Source of the DNA: Hyphococcus sp.
GTDB lineage: Bacteria; Pseudomonadota; Alphaproteobacteria; Caulobacterales; Parvularculaceae
Direction of reading: 5' to 3'
DNA: 51,908 nucleotides
Assembly (NCBI GenBank): GCA_021776345.1
Contig: JAJFGC010000286.1
Coordinates: 1 to 51,908 of the forward strand
The translations under genes were made by a program, and so were the position numbers. A model generated the notes under the pieces. It was not told the origin of the DNA. It saw only the letters and a program-made list of their open reading frames with translations, and did no database searches. This document shows, piece by piece, positions 9,992 through 19,319 of the stretch. Position 1 is the stretch's first letter, and every line of letters starts with the position of its first letter.

Positions 9992-10933
9992 ATGTTACTT
10001 TCACGATATGCGGAAAACGCCTTTTGGATGGGGCGTTACATGGAACGCGCGGACAGTCTGGCGCGCCTCCTGATGGTGACTGAGTCATTCGCTGCCGATC
10101 AAGAAAATGACGAAGCATGGGCGCCGATTTTGAGCGTCTTTTACGATACGGAAGCATTCAATGAACGTGGAAAACCATTGACAGCGCTAAATGTTGCGCG
10201 GTTTTATTTGAATGACCCAACCAATCCGAACTCGGTCGCAAGCGCTGCGCATATGGTCAAGGAAAACGCCCGCGCGCTACGGCATTTGATCAGCACAGAA
10301 AGCTGGCGTCAGATCTCTATCTTTCAAAAAGATATCATCGCGCTCCAAAAACGCCGCTTCGCCCTCTCTCAGCTGAGCGATATCTGTTACCAAATTCGCA
10401 ATGGTTACTTTAGCCATCGCGGGATCATTGAGGCGACCAGTTTCCGTGATGAGGTCTGGCGGTTCAATCGACTCGGCGCCGCGCTGGAACGCGCCGACCA
10501 GGTCACGCGCCTGATCGATATAAAATACTTCCGTTTTGATCGTGACGATGATCATCACGCAACACCCCCAGATGTGGCGTGGTGGAATACGCTTTTGCGC
10601 TCGGTCTCCGGCTATCACGCCTTTCAGCGTCGCCACTCATTCAATGCCGATCCGGCGGATGCGGCGAAGTTTATCCTTTGCGACAACCACCTGCCCCTAT
10701 CGGTCACCAGTGCCGCCAATGCGGCTTTCTATCAGATCGAGCGCCTTGAGCGAGACTTCAACGCGCAGCCAGGCCCGGACGTTTTAAAGGCGGCGGAGAC
10801 CTTGCAGGACCGGTTGAACTCACCGCCCGCTCGGCTTTCCGGCCGGCCCTTGCACAAATTTTTGGATCAAGTGCAGGTGGACATAATGGGGCTCGCCAAC
10901 GCTCTCAATGAACGCTATTTCTCTCCTGCATAA
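9992..10933 (+). CDS. Alpha-E domain-containing protein (DUF403)
   Basis: MLLSRYAENAFWMGRYMERADSLARLL is the canonical alpha-E N-terminus. Confidence 0.93.
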   Translation: MLLSRYAENAFWMGRYMERADSLARLLMVTESFAADQENDEAWAPILSVFYDTEAFNERGKPLTALNVARFYLNDPTNPNSVASAAHMVKENARALRHLISTESWRQISIFQKDIIALQKRRFALSQLSDICYQIRNGYFSHRGIIEATSFRDEVWRFNRLGAALERADQVTRLIDIKYFRFDRDDDHHATPPDVAWWNTLLRSVSGYHAFQRRHSFNADPADAAKFILCDNHLPLSVTSAANAAFYQIERLERDFNAQPGPDVLKAAETLQDRLNSPPARLSGRPLHKFLDQVQVDIMGLANALNERYFSPA

Positions 10934-10983
10934 AGGGTGTAGAACCGCACTCCACGCGATCCCTGTATCCACATCAGACCAAG

Positions 10984-11925
10984 TTGGGTTATGTCCAGAA
11001 AATGAACGCCTTAACGCCTTCTGTCAGCACGGCCCTCTTACAGGTGCGCCACATAACGCGATATCGTTATGCGCAACCGGTAAAGTTTGGCCCGCACAAA
11101 GCAATGTTTCGGCCTCATGAGAGTAACAATCTGAGATTGACCTCGTTCGACATTCAAACAGCACCCGTTGCGTCTCAGCAATGGGTGCATGATGTCTTTT
11201 CAAACTCCAAGACGGTGTTCGATTTTTCAACTGCGCCTATGGCGGAGACCCTAGAGATCACTTGCGTCTTTGATATCGTACGCTCGACAATCCACACCCC
11301 GAATTTTCCAATCGCAAATTCCGCGAAGCGTTATCCGTTTGTCTACCCGGAAGAGCAATGGACTGATCTTGTGGCGATGATCCGCCCCGAATATGACCAC
11401 CCCGGCGAAGTGGTAAAATCATGGGCGGAGAGCTTTCTCGACGACGCAGCTGGCGACACCTGGGCGATTTTAGACTCGATTAACAAGGCAATCCATCAAC
11501 GCTTCAACTATAAACGCCGGGAAGAACCGGGCATTCAGACGCCACGAGATACTATTAACCTCGGCCATGGTTCCTGCCGGGACTTTGCTGTGTTGATGAT
11601 GGAAGCCGTCCGCCAGCTTGGTTTTGCCGCACGGTTTGTTACTGGCTATCTTTATGATCCGCTATCGGACAATCCTGGCAACGCGTTGCAGGGCGCGGGC
11701 GCGACCCATGCCTGGGTGCAAGTTTTTCTGCCCGGCGCTGGCTGGATCGAGTTTGATCCGACAAATGGATTAATCGCCAGCGGCAATCTGATCCGCACCG
11801 GTGTTGCACGCATCCCGGCCCAGGCCGTGCCGGTTGAGGGATCGTTTGAAGGCGCCGCAGAGGACTTTCTCGGCCTCGATGTTGACGTGCAGGTAACAGC
11901 ACTGGCGCCGACGATTAGCGGGTAA
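10984..11925 (+). CDS. Transglutaminase-like cysteine protease family protein
   Basis: VRHITRYRYAQPVKFGPHKAMFRP N-terminal domain; GHGSCRDFAVLMMEAVRQLGFAARFVTGYL; THAWVQVFLPGAGWIEFDPTNG. Confidence 0.93.
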   Translation: MGYVQKMNALTPSVSTALLQVRHITRYRYAQPVKFGPHKAMFRPHESNNLRLTSFDIQTAPVASQQWVHDVFSNSKTVFDFSTAPMAETLEITCVFDIVRSTIHTPNFPIANSAKRYPFVYPEEQWTDLVAMIRPEYDHPGEVVKSWAESFLDDAAGDTWAILDSINKAIHQRFNYKRREEPGIQTPRDTINLGHGSCRDFAVLMMEAVRQLGFAARFVTGYLYDPLSDNPGNALQGAGATHAWVQVFLPGAGWIEFDPTNGLIASGNLIRTGVARIPAQAVPVEGSFEGAAEDFLGLDVDVQVTALAPTISG

Positions 11926-11940
11926 AGAAACAGCCGCCGA

Positions 11941-12552
11941 TCACCCAGCTTTGCGCGACTGTCTTTTTGGGGGACGAGCATCGAGCACCTGCGCCCAATG
12001 GCTTGCCCAGCCCTGCACCATTGCCTCGTCGCTGAGGCCCGGCAAGGAAATGCCTTGGAGCCTTTTTGTCGTATAAAACAATAGGCCGCCAAATACTGTC
12101 ATCACATAAGCCGCCAGCTTTTCGCCTTTCAGGTTTTTGCCGGCCGGCTTTGATGCAACCCAATCCGCCAATAAGCTGAAAATCTCGACATTCGCAGCCT
12201 GCTCAAATTCAGCCAACGCCGGAACGGCGCGCATTTCCTGAATCAACGGGTAGTATTTTTTCTGCCGCTCATTGGCCTTAAGATAGCCGCGCCCAATCAG
12301 CAATAATTCAGCACGCGTGTCGCCAAGTGGAAAGAAGTCCGTAAAACCAAGCTCGCCCTCCTGTTCGATAATATCCTCGCGGGCGATGGCGACGAGCAAA
12401 GCCTCCTTACTCTCAAAATGCCGGTAAAATCCGCCCGCCCGCGGCGCCAGCCCTGCTGCCTTTTCAATCGCGCCGATGGTGGTTTTGCCGTAACCGCGCG
12501 CCAAAAAGAGCGACAACGCCGCCTCTTTTAATCGGGTTCTTGTATCTGTCAT
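11941..12552 (-). CDS. TetR/AcrR family transcriptional regulator
   Basis: MTDTRTRLKEAALSLFLARGYGKTTIGAIEKAAGLAPRAGGFYRHFESKEALL is a TetR HTH. Confidence 0.92.
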   Translation of the reverse strand: MTDTRTRLKEAALSLFLARGYGKTTIGAIEKAAGLAPRAGGFYRHFESKEALLVAIAREDIIEQEGELGFTDFFPLGDTRAELLLIGRGYLKANERQKKYYPLIQEMRAVPALAEFEQAANVEIFSLLADWVASKPAGKNLKGEKLAAYVMTVFGGLLFYTTKRLQGISLPGLSDEAMVQGWASHWAQVLDARPPKRQSRKAG

Positions 12553-12576
12553 ATTCCGATAACGTCTCTTCTATTT

Positions 12577-12595
12577 ACAATAACATAGTTATTGT
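12577..12595. promoter_or_regulatory. Putative TetR operator ACAATAAC-ATA-GTTATTGT
   Basis: Perfect 8-bp arms with a 3-nt spacer in the short divergent intergenic region between the TetR gene and the CPBP gene. Confidence 0.7.
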
Positions 12596-12632
12596 TTACC
12601 GTCCATGAATATTGGGGAATTGGGAGAAGAAA

Positions 12633-13352
12633 ATGAACGAGAGAACAACCGGCGAAGCTTCGCTGAAGGCCTCGACAGCCTTAATCGACATCTTAATTAT
12701 CGTGGCGGTCTCCGCCGTCGGTTATTTCACTGAAACATGGGCGCGCGAGGCTGGCCTGATTACGCTTGGCGAGGACAGCCGTGGCTTTATTGCGGTGCTC
12801 GCCGGCGCCGCCGCTGCACTTTTAATGGTAATGGCGCGCGGACAACGCTTTTCGGAAATCGGATTTCGCCGCCCCAAGCGGTGGTGGACGGTGCCGTTTT
12901 GGGTTGTCGGCATTGTCTTTGCTTCTATCTCCATACAGTTGCTGGTCTCGACAATGCTGGCGCCATTTTTTGACCAGCCCGAAGTTGATCTGTCGCGTTA
13001 CGCGCACATTTATCAAAACCTTCCGGCGGCATTGTTCATGGCGATGATCTTGCCGCTCACCGCATCAATCCCCGAGGAAATTATCTATCGCGGATTTTTG
13101 ATAAACCGCCTCACCCATATTTTTGGCGCGGGTTTTATCGGCGTCGTGCTGACCGTTGTTGTTCAGAGCCTGATCTTTGGCGCCGTGCATTTTGAATGGG
13201 GATTGGGCGGCATGATCATGACGTCGATCATGGGACTGGTGTGGGCGAGCGCTTATTTGTTATGCGGGCGCAATCTGTGGATCGTGATCATTGCGCACTC
13301 AACCGCGCATATTTTGCTGGTGGTGCAACTCTATACGACACCGCTCCCGTAA
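12633..13352 (+). CDS. CPBP family intramembrane metalloprotease
   Basis: EEIIYRGFLINRL, FGAVHFEWG and HSTAH CPBP motifs. ATG at 12633 follows a GGAGAA SD. Confidence 0.85.
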   Translation: MNERTTGEASLKASTALIDILIIVAVSAVGYFTETWAREAGLITLGEDSRGFIAVLAGAAAALLMVMARGQRFSEIGFRRPKRWWTVPFWVVGIVFASISIQLLVSTMLAPFFDQPEVDLSRYAHIYQNLPAALFMAMILPLTASIPEEIIYRGFLINRLTHIFGAGFIGVVLTVVVQSLIFGAVHFEWGLGGMIMTSIMGLVWASAYLLCGRNLWIVIIAHSTAHILLVVQLYTTPLP

Positions 13353-13403
13353 TACCCGAACGATCGTCAGATTTTTGCCCCACGCGCGCTTCCATTTCGC
13401 GGC

Positions 13404-13418
13404 GTTCGCACTATGTTC
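13404..13418 (+). promoter_or_regulatory. Putative LexA (SOS) box GTTCGCACTATGTTC (GTTC-N7-GTTC)
   Basis: Exact match to the alphaproteobacterial LexA box consensus, just upstream of the likely uvrB start at 13425. It overlaps the ORF-track ATG at 13413. Confidence 0.75.
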
Positions 13419-13424
13419 ACGGGC

Positions 13425-15830
13425 ATGAGCGCGTCATCAAAACACAGACCCGGATATGACCCCAAGGCCAAACGGCCGACCTCTCAGCCGGTAACCGCGA
13501 AGGAAGATGTAACGCCCGGCGGCTTTTCCGAGGCCGTCGCGCTTTATCATGACCGGCTGGCGACGCCGCTAGACGATTGGGTGCCGCATCGGCCGCAGCG
13601 TCCAGAAAAGTCGGGCCTGTCGCGCCCGTTCCGCGTCGTCTCGGACTATGAGGCTGCAGGCGATCAGGTCACCGCGATCCCGGAGCTGACTGCGGGCGTC
13701 CGCAATGGCGAGTTCGATCAGGTTCTTTTAGGCGCCACCGGCACCGGCAAGACGTTTACGATGGCCAAGGTGATCGAGGCGGCCCAGCGCCCGGCGCTGA
13801 TCCTCGCGCCGAACAAGACGCTCGCCGCCCAGCTCTATGGCGAGTTCAAGGCGTTCTTCCCGGACAATGCGGTTGAGTATTTCGTTTCCTATTATGATTA
13901 TTACCAGCCGGAAGCCTATGTTCCGCGTACGGACACTTATATCGAAAAAGAAAGCTCGATCAACGAACAGATCGACCGCATGCGCCATGCAGCGACGCGG
14001 GCCCTCCTTGAGCGCGATGATGTCATCATCGTCGCCTCGGTCAGTTGCATTTACGGCATCGGCTCGGTCGAGACCTATACGGCGATGACATTTTCGCTGA
14101 ACGTAGGTGAGACTATTGAGCGCAAGAAATTGCTGGCTGATCTTGTCGCCTTGCAGTATCGCCGCAATGACAATGCCTTTGCCCGTGGTTGTTTTCGTGT
14201 GCGCGGCGACACGATTGAGGTTTTCCCGGCGCACTATGAGGACCGGGCCTGGCGCGTCTCGCTGTTCGGCGATGAGATCGAGACCATCACCGAGTTCGAT
14301 CCCCTTACCGGCCAGAAAACCGGCAATCTGGAAGCGGTCTCGCTCTACGCCAACTCGCATTATGTGACGCCGCGCCCGACGCTTAACCAGGCGATCACCA
14401 GCATCAAAAAAGAGCTCAACGAAACGCTGCCGATCATGCGCGAGGAAGGCCGCCTATTGGAAGCCCAGCGCCTCGACCAGCGCGTTCAGTTCGACCTTGA
14501 GATGATGGCGGCGACCGGCGCCTGCGCGGGCATCGAGAACTATTCGCGATACCTGACGGGGCGCAAGCCCGGCGAACCGCCGCCAACGCTGTTTGAATAT
14601 CTGCCGGAAAACGCACTCATCTTTTGCGACGAGAGCCACGTTACCGTGCCACAGATCGGCGCGATGTTTCGCGGCGACTTTAACCGCAAGCGCACGCTGG
14701 CGGAATATGGCTTCCGCCTGCCCTCCTGCATGGACAACCGCCCCTTGAAATTCGAGGAGTGGGAGAAGATGCGCCCGCAGACGGTTCACGTCTCGGCGAC
14801 GCCGGGCTCGTGGGAGCTGGATCGCACCAGCGGCGTCTTCACTGAACAGGTGATCCGTCCGACCGGGCTGGTTGATCCTGAGATCGAGGTGCGCCCGGTC
14901 ACCGGAGACAAGACCAATCAAGTCGATGATGTGATCGCCGAGTGCAAACAGATCGCGAAAGATGGCGGGCGTGTGCTCGTGACGACGCTGACAAAACGCA
15001 TGGCCGAGGACCTCACCGAATATATGCATGAGCTGGGCGTCAAGGTGCGCTACATGCATTCGGATATCGACACGCTGGAGCGGATCGAGATCATCCGCGA
15101 TCTGCGTCTTGGCGCATTCGACGTACTGGTGGGGATCAACCTGTTGCGCGAGGGCCTCGATATTCCCGAATGCCGGCTGGTCGCCATTCTCGACGCCGAC
15201 AAGGAGGGCTTCCTGCGCTCGGAAACCTCCCTCATCCAGACCATCGGCCGCGCTGCGCGCAATATCGACGGCCGAGTTATTCTCTATGCGGATCGTATTA
15301 CCGGATCGATGGAGCGCGCCATGGGCGAGACCGACCGGCGCCGCGACAAACAGATCGCCCATAACAAGGCTCACGGCATCACGCCGGAAAGCACCAAGGC
15401 CGCCATCGCCGATATCGCAAATTCCGACGACGAGGGCAAAAAAGCCGCCGCCGGGCAGACATTCGTGGGGCACCGGGGCGTGCGCGCGGCGAAACCGGGC
15501 TCAGGCTTCGGCGAAGACGGCGAAGATTTCCTCTCCCCCGGCCACAACCTCAAAAAACACCTCGACCACCTCGAAAAACAAATGCGCGAAGCCGCCGCCA
15601 ACCTCGAATTCGAAGAAGCGGGCCGCATCCGCGACGAAATCAGAAGACTGCAGGAAGTGGAGCTGGCGGTCGCCGACGATCCGTTGAGCCGCCAAAGCGA
15701 CATCGAGCGCCGCGTGGAAGACGCATCGGATGGTCGGATTAGCAAGTCAGAGGGAACCGTTTCCAATATCCGTTCGAAACCAAAAGGCGCTGGCTACCGG
15801 CGTGGCAAGCATGGATCTAAAGGTGTCTAA
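13425..15830 (+). CDS. uvrB: Excinuclease ABC subunit B
   Basis: [29 protein letters not shown], helicase motifs, C-terminal UVR domain [28 protein letters not shown]. The ORF begins at 13413, but ATG 13425 fits better with the LexA box. Confidence 0.97.
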   Translation: MSASSKHRPGYDPKAKRPTSQPVTAKEDVTPGGFSEAVALYHDRLATPLDDWVPHRPQRPEKSGLSRPFRVVSDYEAAGDQVTAIPELTAGVRNGEFDQVLLGATGTGKTFTMAKVIEAAQRPALILAPNKTLAAQLYGEFKAFFPDNAVEYFVSYYDYYQPEAYVPRTDTYIEKESSINEQIDRMRHAATRALLERDDVIIVASVSCIYGIGSVETYTAMTFSLNVGETIERKKLLADLVALQYRRNDNAFARGCFRVRGDTIEVFPAHYEDRAWRVSLFGDEIETITEFDPLTGQKTGNLEAVSLYANSHYVTPRPTLNQAITSIKKELNETLPIMREEGRLLEAQRLDQRVQFDLEMMAATGACAGIENYSRYLTGRKPGEPPPTLFEYLPENALIFCDESHVTVPQIGAMFRGDFNRKRTLAEYGFRLPSCMDNRPLKFEEWEKMRPQTVHVSATPGSWELDRTSGVFTEQVIRPTGLVDPEIEVRPVTGDKTNQVDDVIAECKQIAKDGGRVLVTTLTKRMAEDLTEYMHELGVKVRYMHSDIDTLERIEIIRDLRLGAFDVLVGINLLREGLDIPECRLVAILDADKEGFLRSETSLIQTIGRAARNIDGRVILYADRITGSMERAMGETDRRRDKQIAHNKAHGITPESTKAAIADIANSDDEGKKAAAGQTFVGHRGVRAAKPGSGFGEDGEDFLSPGHNLKKHLDHLEKQMREAAANLEFEEAGRIRDEIRRLQEVELAVADDPLSRQSDIERRVEDASDGRISKSEGTVSNIRSKPKGAGYRRGKHGSKGV

Positions 15831-16540
15831 TGTCGCGCAAAAAGCAATCTGTATTCTTTTCCGCCCAGCTACTTGAGGAATACCAGTCAGCAGCCATTCG
15901 AAATGCCCACTCACTCTATCAAGAGGCAAACACGCTGCTCTCATATCAGTACAATGCACGCGCATACTTTTTGGCGGTGGCTTCTTTCGAAGAGACTGGT
16001 AAGGCAGCCCTCGCATTCAATGCGCGTGGACGCAAACTACAAGATTCAGCCTTGCAATCGCGATTGAACGCAGAATTCCTAGATCATCTTACTAAAATTT
16101 CGGCTGCTTTCATAGCATTGCTAAGGGGGTTGAAAGAGGCAGATCGCAAGAGCATTCAATATATTATTGGCTTGCAAGTGTCACTTGTAAGCGGCCGAGA
16201 GCCATCAATGTATGTAGGGATTAACGAAGCTGGCTCTGTTTATATTCCGAATAATGTCATTCCACGCAAGTCCGCGTCAGACTGCGTACGGCTGGCAAAG
16301 GACTGCTTGGCGCAAACCGAAACGATGCTAAAAAATGATAAGCCTTTTGCCTTTACCTTTTATCAAGACCAACTTTTCTCGCTTGGCAAAAAAGCAAAGA
16401 AAGTTTGTGAAGAAAGTAATTTTCACGAATATCTTCTATATGTTATTGAAAATGAAGAGCTTAATTCAGACACAATACCAAAGTCCGTATGCATGTACTA
16501 CAATGACTACTTGAGCAAAGGCAAAAAGTTTATTCAATAG
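15830..16540 (+). CDS. AbiV family abortive infection protein
   Basis: SAAIRNAHSLYQEANTLLSYQYNARAYFLAVASFEETGKAAL matches the AbiV N-terminal pattern. The start overlaps the uvrB stop (TAATG). Confidence 0.85.
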   Translation: MSRKKQSVFFSAQLLEEYQSAAIRNAHSLYQEANTLLSYQYNARAYFLAVASFEETGKAALAFNARGRKLQDSALQSRLNAEFLDHLTKISAAFIALLRGLKEADRKSIQYIIGLQVSLVSGREPSMYVGINEAGSVYIPNNVIPRKSASDCVRLAKDCLAQTETMLKNDKPFAFTFYQDQLFSLGKKAKKVCEESNFHEYLLYVIENEELNSDTIPKSVCMYYNDYLSKGKKFIQ

Positions 16541-16549
16541 CAATCGTAG

Positions 16550-16566
16550 GGCGGATGCAATCCGCC
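16550..16566. repeat. Short hairpin GGCGGAT-GCA-ATCCGCC downstream of the AbiV gene
   Basis: Perfect 7-bp inverted repeat, REP-like or attenuator-like. Confidence 0.55.
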
Positions 16567-16603
16567 AGATGGAGCGCGCGGTAGGCGCCGCGCCGACTCG
16601 CAC

Positions 16604-17065
16604 TCAAGGCGTAAAGAAGCTGCAATTGGCCTTGAAAGCGCTCACTTTACGAACGAGTGGTCCATACCGATTGACCGTCCACATAACCTCAGCTTTGCCG
16701 TCGGCGTTGACAATAAACGCATAGCTCTCAATTTGCCCAGTATCAGGATACGCCACTAAAACGCCCAGAGAGTCACCTACCGAGCCTAATGTCGTGACCA
16801 TGGCTCCGTCGTTTTTTGCAGAACCGGCCGCGCCTGTAGCGTTGGCGTAAAAAATATCATGCTCGCCTTTTGACGTCTCAGTGAGCGTGATCCGCCCACC
16901 CGTAATACGATCTGGAATCCATCTGTCTTCATTCGCAGATGACAAGCCTAGCTTTGGATAGAAAGAATGCCCTTCGCTTTCGCCACAGACCGCAATTTCG
17001 CGAGCATTGGCCACTTCTGGAATCCAAGCGCTTAAAGCGATCAATGCCGCTAGCTTAAACATCAT
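16604..17065 (-). CDS. Hypothetical secreted protein
   Basis: 153 aa with signal peptide (MMFKLAALIALSAWIPEVANA). Confidence 0.65.
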   Translation of the reverse strand: MMFKLAALIALSAWIPEVANAREIAVCGESEGHSFYPKLGLSSANEDRWIPDRITGGRITLTETSKGEHDIFYANATGAAGSAKNDGAMVTTLGSVGDSLGVLVAYPDTGQIESYAFIVNADGKAEVMWTVNRYGPLVRKVSAFKANCSFFTP

Positions 17066-17482
17066 TCAGCCTCCCCTTCGGACATAATATCATTATCTAT
17101 ATTTATGACCTTCAACATTTTACAGTCATGTTAATAATCTGATTCAAAATTTATCACGTAGCAACTGTATCGGCGGAACAGCAAACATAGGGCGTATTAG
17201 CGCGTGCACGGACCCGCCATTCTGGACCCCGGCTTTCGCCGGGGAGATCGGGTTGAGGAGCAGGCGGAAATCCATCCTCCCGTTCTTTCCGGCGCCCTTC
17301 GAGACGCCGCCTGACGGCGTCGATAGGGCCCCCACCCCCAATCGACCCTCAGGATGATGAGCCGGAATCCGGAGATGTGTGATGTCTTATGATATTTGGG
17401 GCGTTGGATTGGGACTCCAGCAAAATCAACCGCAGCCCTGGATTGCCGGAACAAGTCCGGCAATGACAGATAGAAAGCAACT

Positions 17483-17513
17483 ATAGTGCATTAAGCGAAG
17501 CGCAATGCACTAT
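17483..17513. repeat. Palindrome ATAGTGCATT-N11-AATGCACTAT
   Basis: Perfect 10-bp arms in a non-coding interval. Confidence 0.7.
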
Positions 17514-17549
17514 CTGGTCCAAACTCTATTACCTTTTCCCACCGAGAGA

Positions 17550-17671
17550 GCCCCCTCCGTCGCCGTTGGCGACACTTCCCCCGCAAGCGGGGGAGGAATT
17601 GATCGAGGTTGCAGCATGCTCCTCCTTCCCCCGTTTACGGGGGAAGTGTCAGTGAAGCTGACGAAGGGGGC
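17550..17671. repeat. Composite inverted-repeat element GCCCCCTCCGTC...GACGAAGGGGGC
   Basis: Near-complementary termini (17550-17561 and 17660-17671) and two internal hairpins, CCCCCGCAAGCGGGGG and CCCCCGTTTACGGGGG. Confidence 0.8.
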
Positions 17672-18048
17672 TATTGCTGTGACGCTTCGACCTGCTTTGC
17701 CCTCACCGAGTTCAATGCAGCATCAAGAATGACTTCGAGCACGCTGTTGATCTCATCATAGACTTCATTGTTCCAAAACCGCAAAACTTCGAAACCTTGT
17801 TCCCTTAAATAAGCGTCACGGTTCGCATCTCTTTCCGGCGCATCACCGAGAGCATGCTGATCGCCGTCAAGTTCAATAACTAGCTTTGCTTCAAGACAGG
17901 CGAAGTCAACGATGTAAGGCCCTATTGTATGCTGCCGGCGAAAGCGAAAGCCGCCGAGCGCTTTACGGCGGATGAAATACCACAGACGTTGTTCCGCTGG
18001 CGGCATGGATTTGCGTAGCTTGCGCGCAATGGGATGAGGTTTTCTCAG
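17671..18048 (-). CDS. DUF559 domain protein (Vsr/REase-like endonuclease fold)
   Basis: HPIARKLRKSMPPAEQRLWYFIRRKALGGFRFRRQHTIGPYIVDFACLEAKLVIELDGDQHA...GFEVLRFWNNEV. The ATG at 18006 lies inside the conserved N-terminus. The frame stays open upstream with no ATG; the real start is uncertain (CTG at 18048 is one possibility). Confidence 0.85.
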   Translation of the reverse strand: MRKPHPIARKLRKSMPPAEQRLWYFIRRKALGGFRFRRQHTIGPYIVDFACLEAKLVIELDGDQHALGDAPERDANRDAYLREQGFEVLRFWNNEVYDEINSVLEVILDAALNSVRAKQVEASQQ

Positions 18049-18060
18049 TGCGGGAGTGTA

Positions 18061-18110
18061 GCCCCCACCGGCGCCTACGGCGACACCTCCCCCGTAAACG
18101 GGGGAGGAAA
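18061..18110. repeat. Half-copy of the same repeat (GCCCCCACCGGCGCCTACGGCGACACCTCCCCCGTAAACGGGGGAGG)
   Basis: Same orientation and hairpin core as 17550-17598. Confidence 0.75.
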
Positions 18111-18185
18111 ACGTCCAACTTTACCCGTGACACCACCCCTGCCCTTGGCCCACAATACTCCCACCAAAACGAAAGGACCATCCCC

Positions 18186-18539
18186 ATGTCTTACATCGAT
18201 GGATTTGTCATCGCCGTGCCGACGGCGAACAAGCAAAAATTTATCGACCATGCCGAAGCCTTCGATCCGCTGTTCAAGGAATATGGCGCGATCCGCATTG
18301 TCGAATGCTGGGCTGACGACGTCCCCGATGGCGAGGTCACCGATTTCCGCAAAGCCGTTCAGGCGAAGGACGACGAGACGGTGGTGTTTTCCTGGGTCGA
18401 GTGGCCCGACAAAGCGACGCGCGACACGTGCATGGAAAAGATGACATCGGACCCGCGCATGGACCCGGCCGTGAATCCCATGCCATTCGACGGCAAGCGG
18501 ATGATCTATGGCGGTTTTTCGCCGGTCGTTGAAATGTAG
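18186..18539 (+). CDS. DUF1428 domain-containing protein
   Basis: MSYIDGFVIAVPTANKQKFIDHAEAFDPLFKEYGAIRIVECWADDVPDGEVTDF; typical DUF1428. Confidence 0.9.
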   Translation: MSYIDGFVIAVPTANKQKFIDHAEAFDPLFKEYGAIRIVECWADDVPDGEVTDFRKAVQAKDDETVVFSWVEWPDKATRDTCMEKMTSDPRMDPAVNPMPFDGKRMIYGGFSPVVEM

Positions 18540-18573
18540 CGCCGCCGCCGCGATGACGGGTAAGGGTCCATTC

Positions 18574-18620
18574 CCATTCCCTTTTAGCCATCACCGGGTT
18601 GATCGACTTCGATCAATGGT
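18574..18620. repeat. Dispersed repeat copy 1 (CCATTCCCTTTTAGCCATCACCGGGTTGATCGACTTCGATCAATGG)
   Basis: Similar to the segment at 19422-19470. Confidence 0.65.
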
Positions 18621-18770
18621 TTCCACCCAGAACGCCCTGTGATCCAGAGCGGCAAGCATGTTTACCGGCAATAACAGGGAGTATTGAGTCGCGGAAGGTA
18701 AGACCCACTGCCCTAAGTTTATAATAATACCAGATGGCGGATGATTGGAGAGGCTGCCTGATGCGGGCGC

Positions 18771-19001
18771 TCAGGACGCCTCTGCCGATGCGTGCTTTGC
18801 CGCTGCGGCGAGCACCATATCTTTGCGCTCTTTGGCGAGGCGCAATTTTCGCAGCTTTTGCGATTGCGCCCCTGCGGCGCGGCGGTCAACGGCGAGCGCC
18901 GCAAGCGCGGCGGCCTGCGCCAATTCGCGGTTCACGCGCATGCGCGCAGGCGATGTCGCTGCTGGCCGGTTTTTCCGGGATATCACCTTGGGCGTATTCA
19001 C
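18771..19001 (-). CDS. Small basic/Ala-rich protein with QKLRKLRL motif
   Basis: 76 aa; GTG start overlaps the stop of the upstream small gene (GTGA). Shares its C-terminal motif with 21949..22155. Confidence 0.55.
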   Translation of the reverse strand: MNTPKVISRKNRPAATSPARMRVNRELAQAAALAALAVDRRAAGAQSQKLRKLRLAKERKDMVLAAAAKHASAEAS

Positions 19002-19129
19002 GACTTTCCGGGCGCGGGCTTTTTGTGCAACGCCTGGATCACTTTTGAATCCGCCGTAGCAAGCTTTTTGGGCTTGTCCTGTTTCGGCTTCTTTTTTTCT
19101 TTGTTGCTACGCTGTTGACCTTTGGCCAT
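18998..19129 (-). CDS. Small Lys-rich conserved hypothetical protein (43 aa)
   Basis: MAKGQQRSNKEKKKPKQDKPKKLATADSKVIQALHKKPAPGKS, starting at ATG 19129 with an AAGGAGAATGAC-type SD upstream. Confidence 0.7.
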   Translation of the reverse strand: MAKGQQRSNKEKKKPKQDKPKKLATADSKVIQALHKKPAPGKS

Positions 19130-19319
19130 GTCATTCTCCTTTATGTCCGTACAGACTTTCCGCACGGCGCCTAATTTCGGTTTTGTAAAAGGCCCGTGAA
19201 ATTCCGAGTCAAATTGTGAACCGGACAGACGCCGCTTTATTATTACATGAAACCCCAGGCAAGAGATAGCCATGCGCGCCTTCGATATCGCAGCCCAATA
19301 GAAGATAGTGCGATCAACC

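Noticed and set aside
13728-14360. 210 aa minus-strand ORF antisense to uvrB
   Set aside because: Shadow ORF opposite conserved UvrB motifs; no recognisable domain.
14454-15473. 339 aa minus-strand ORF antisense to uvrB
   Set aside because: Lies entirely within a clear uvrB coding frame. Composition (His/Arg/Ala-rich) fits a shadow ORF in GC-rich DNA.
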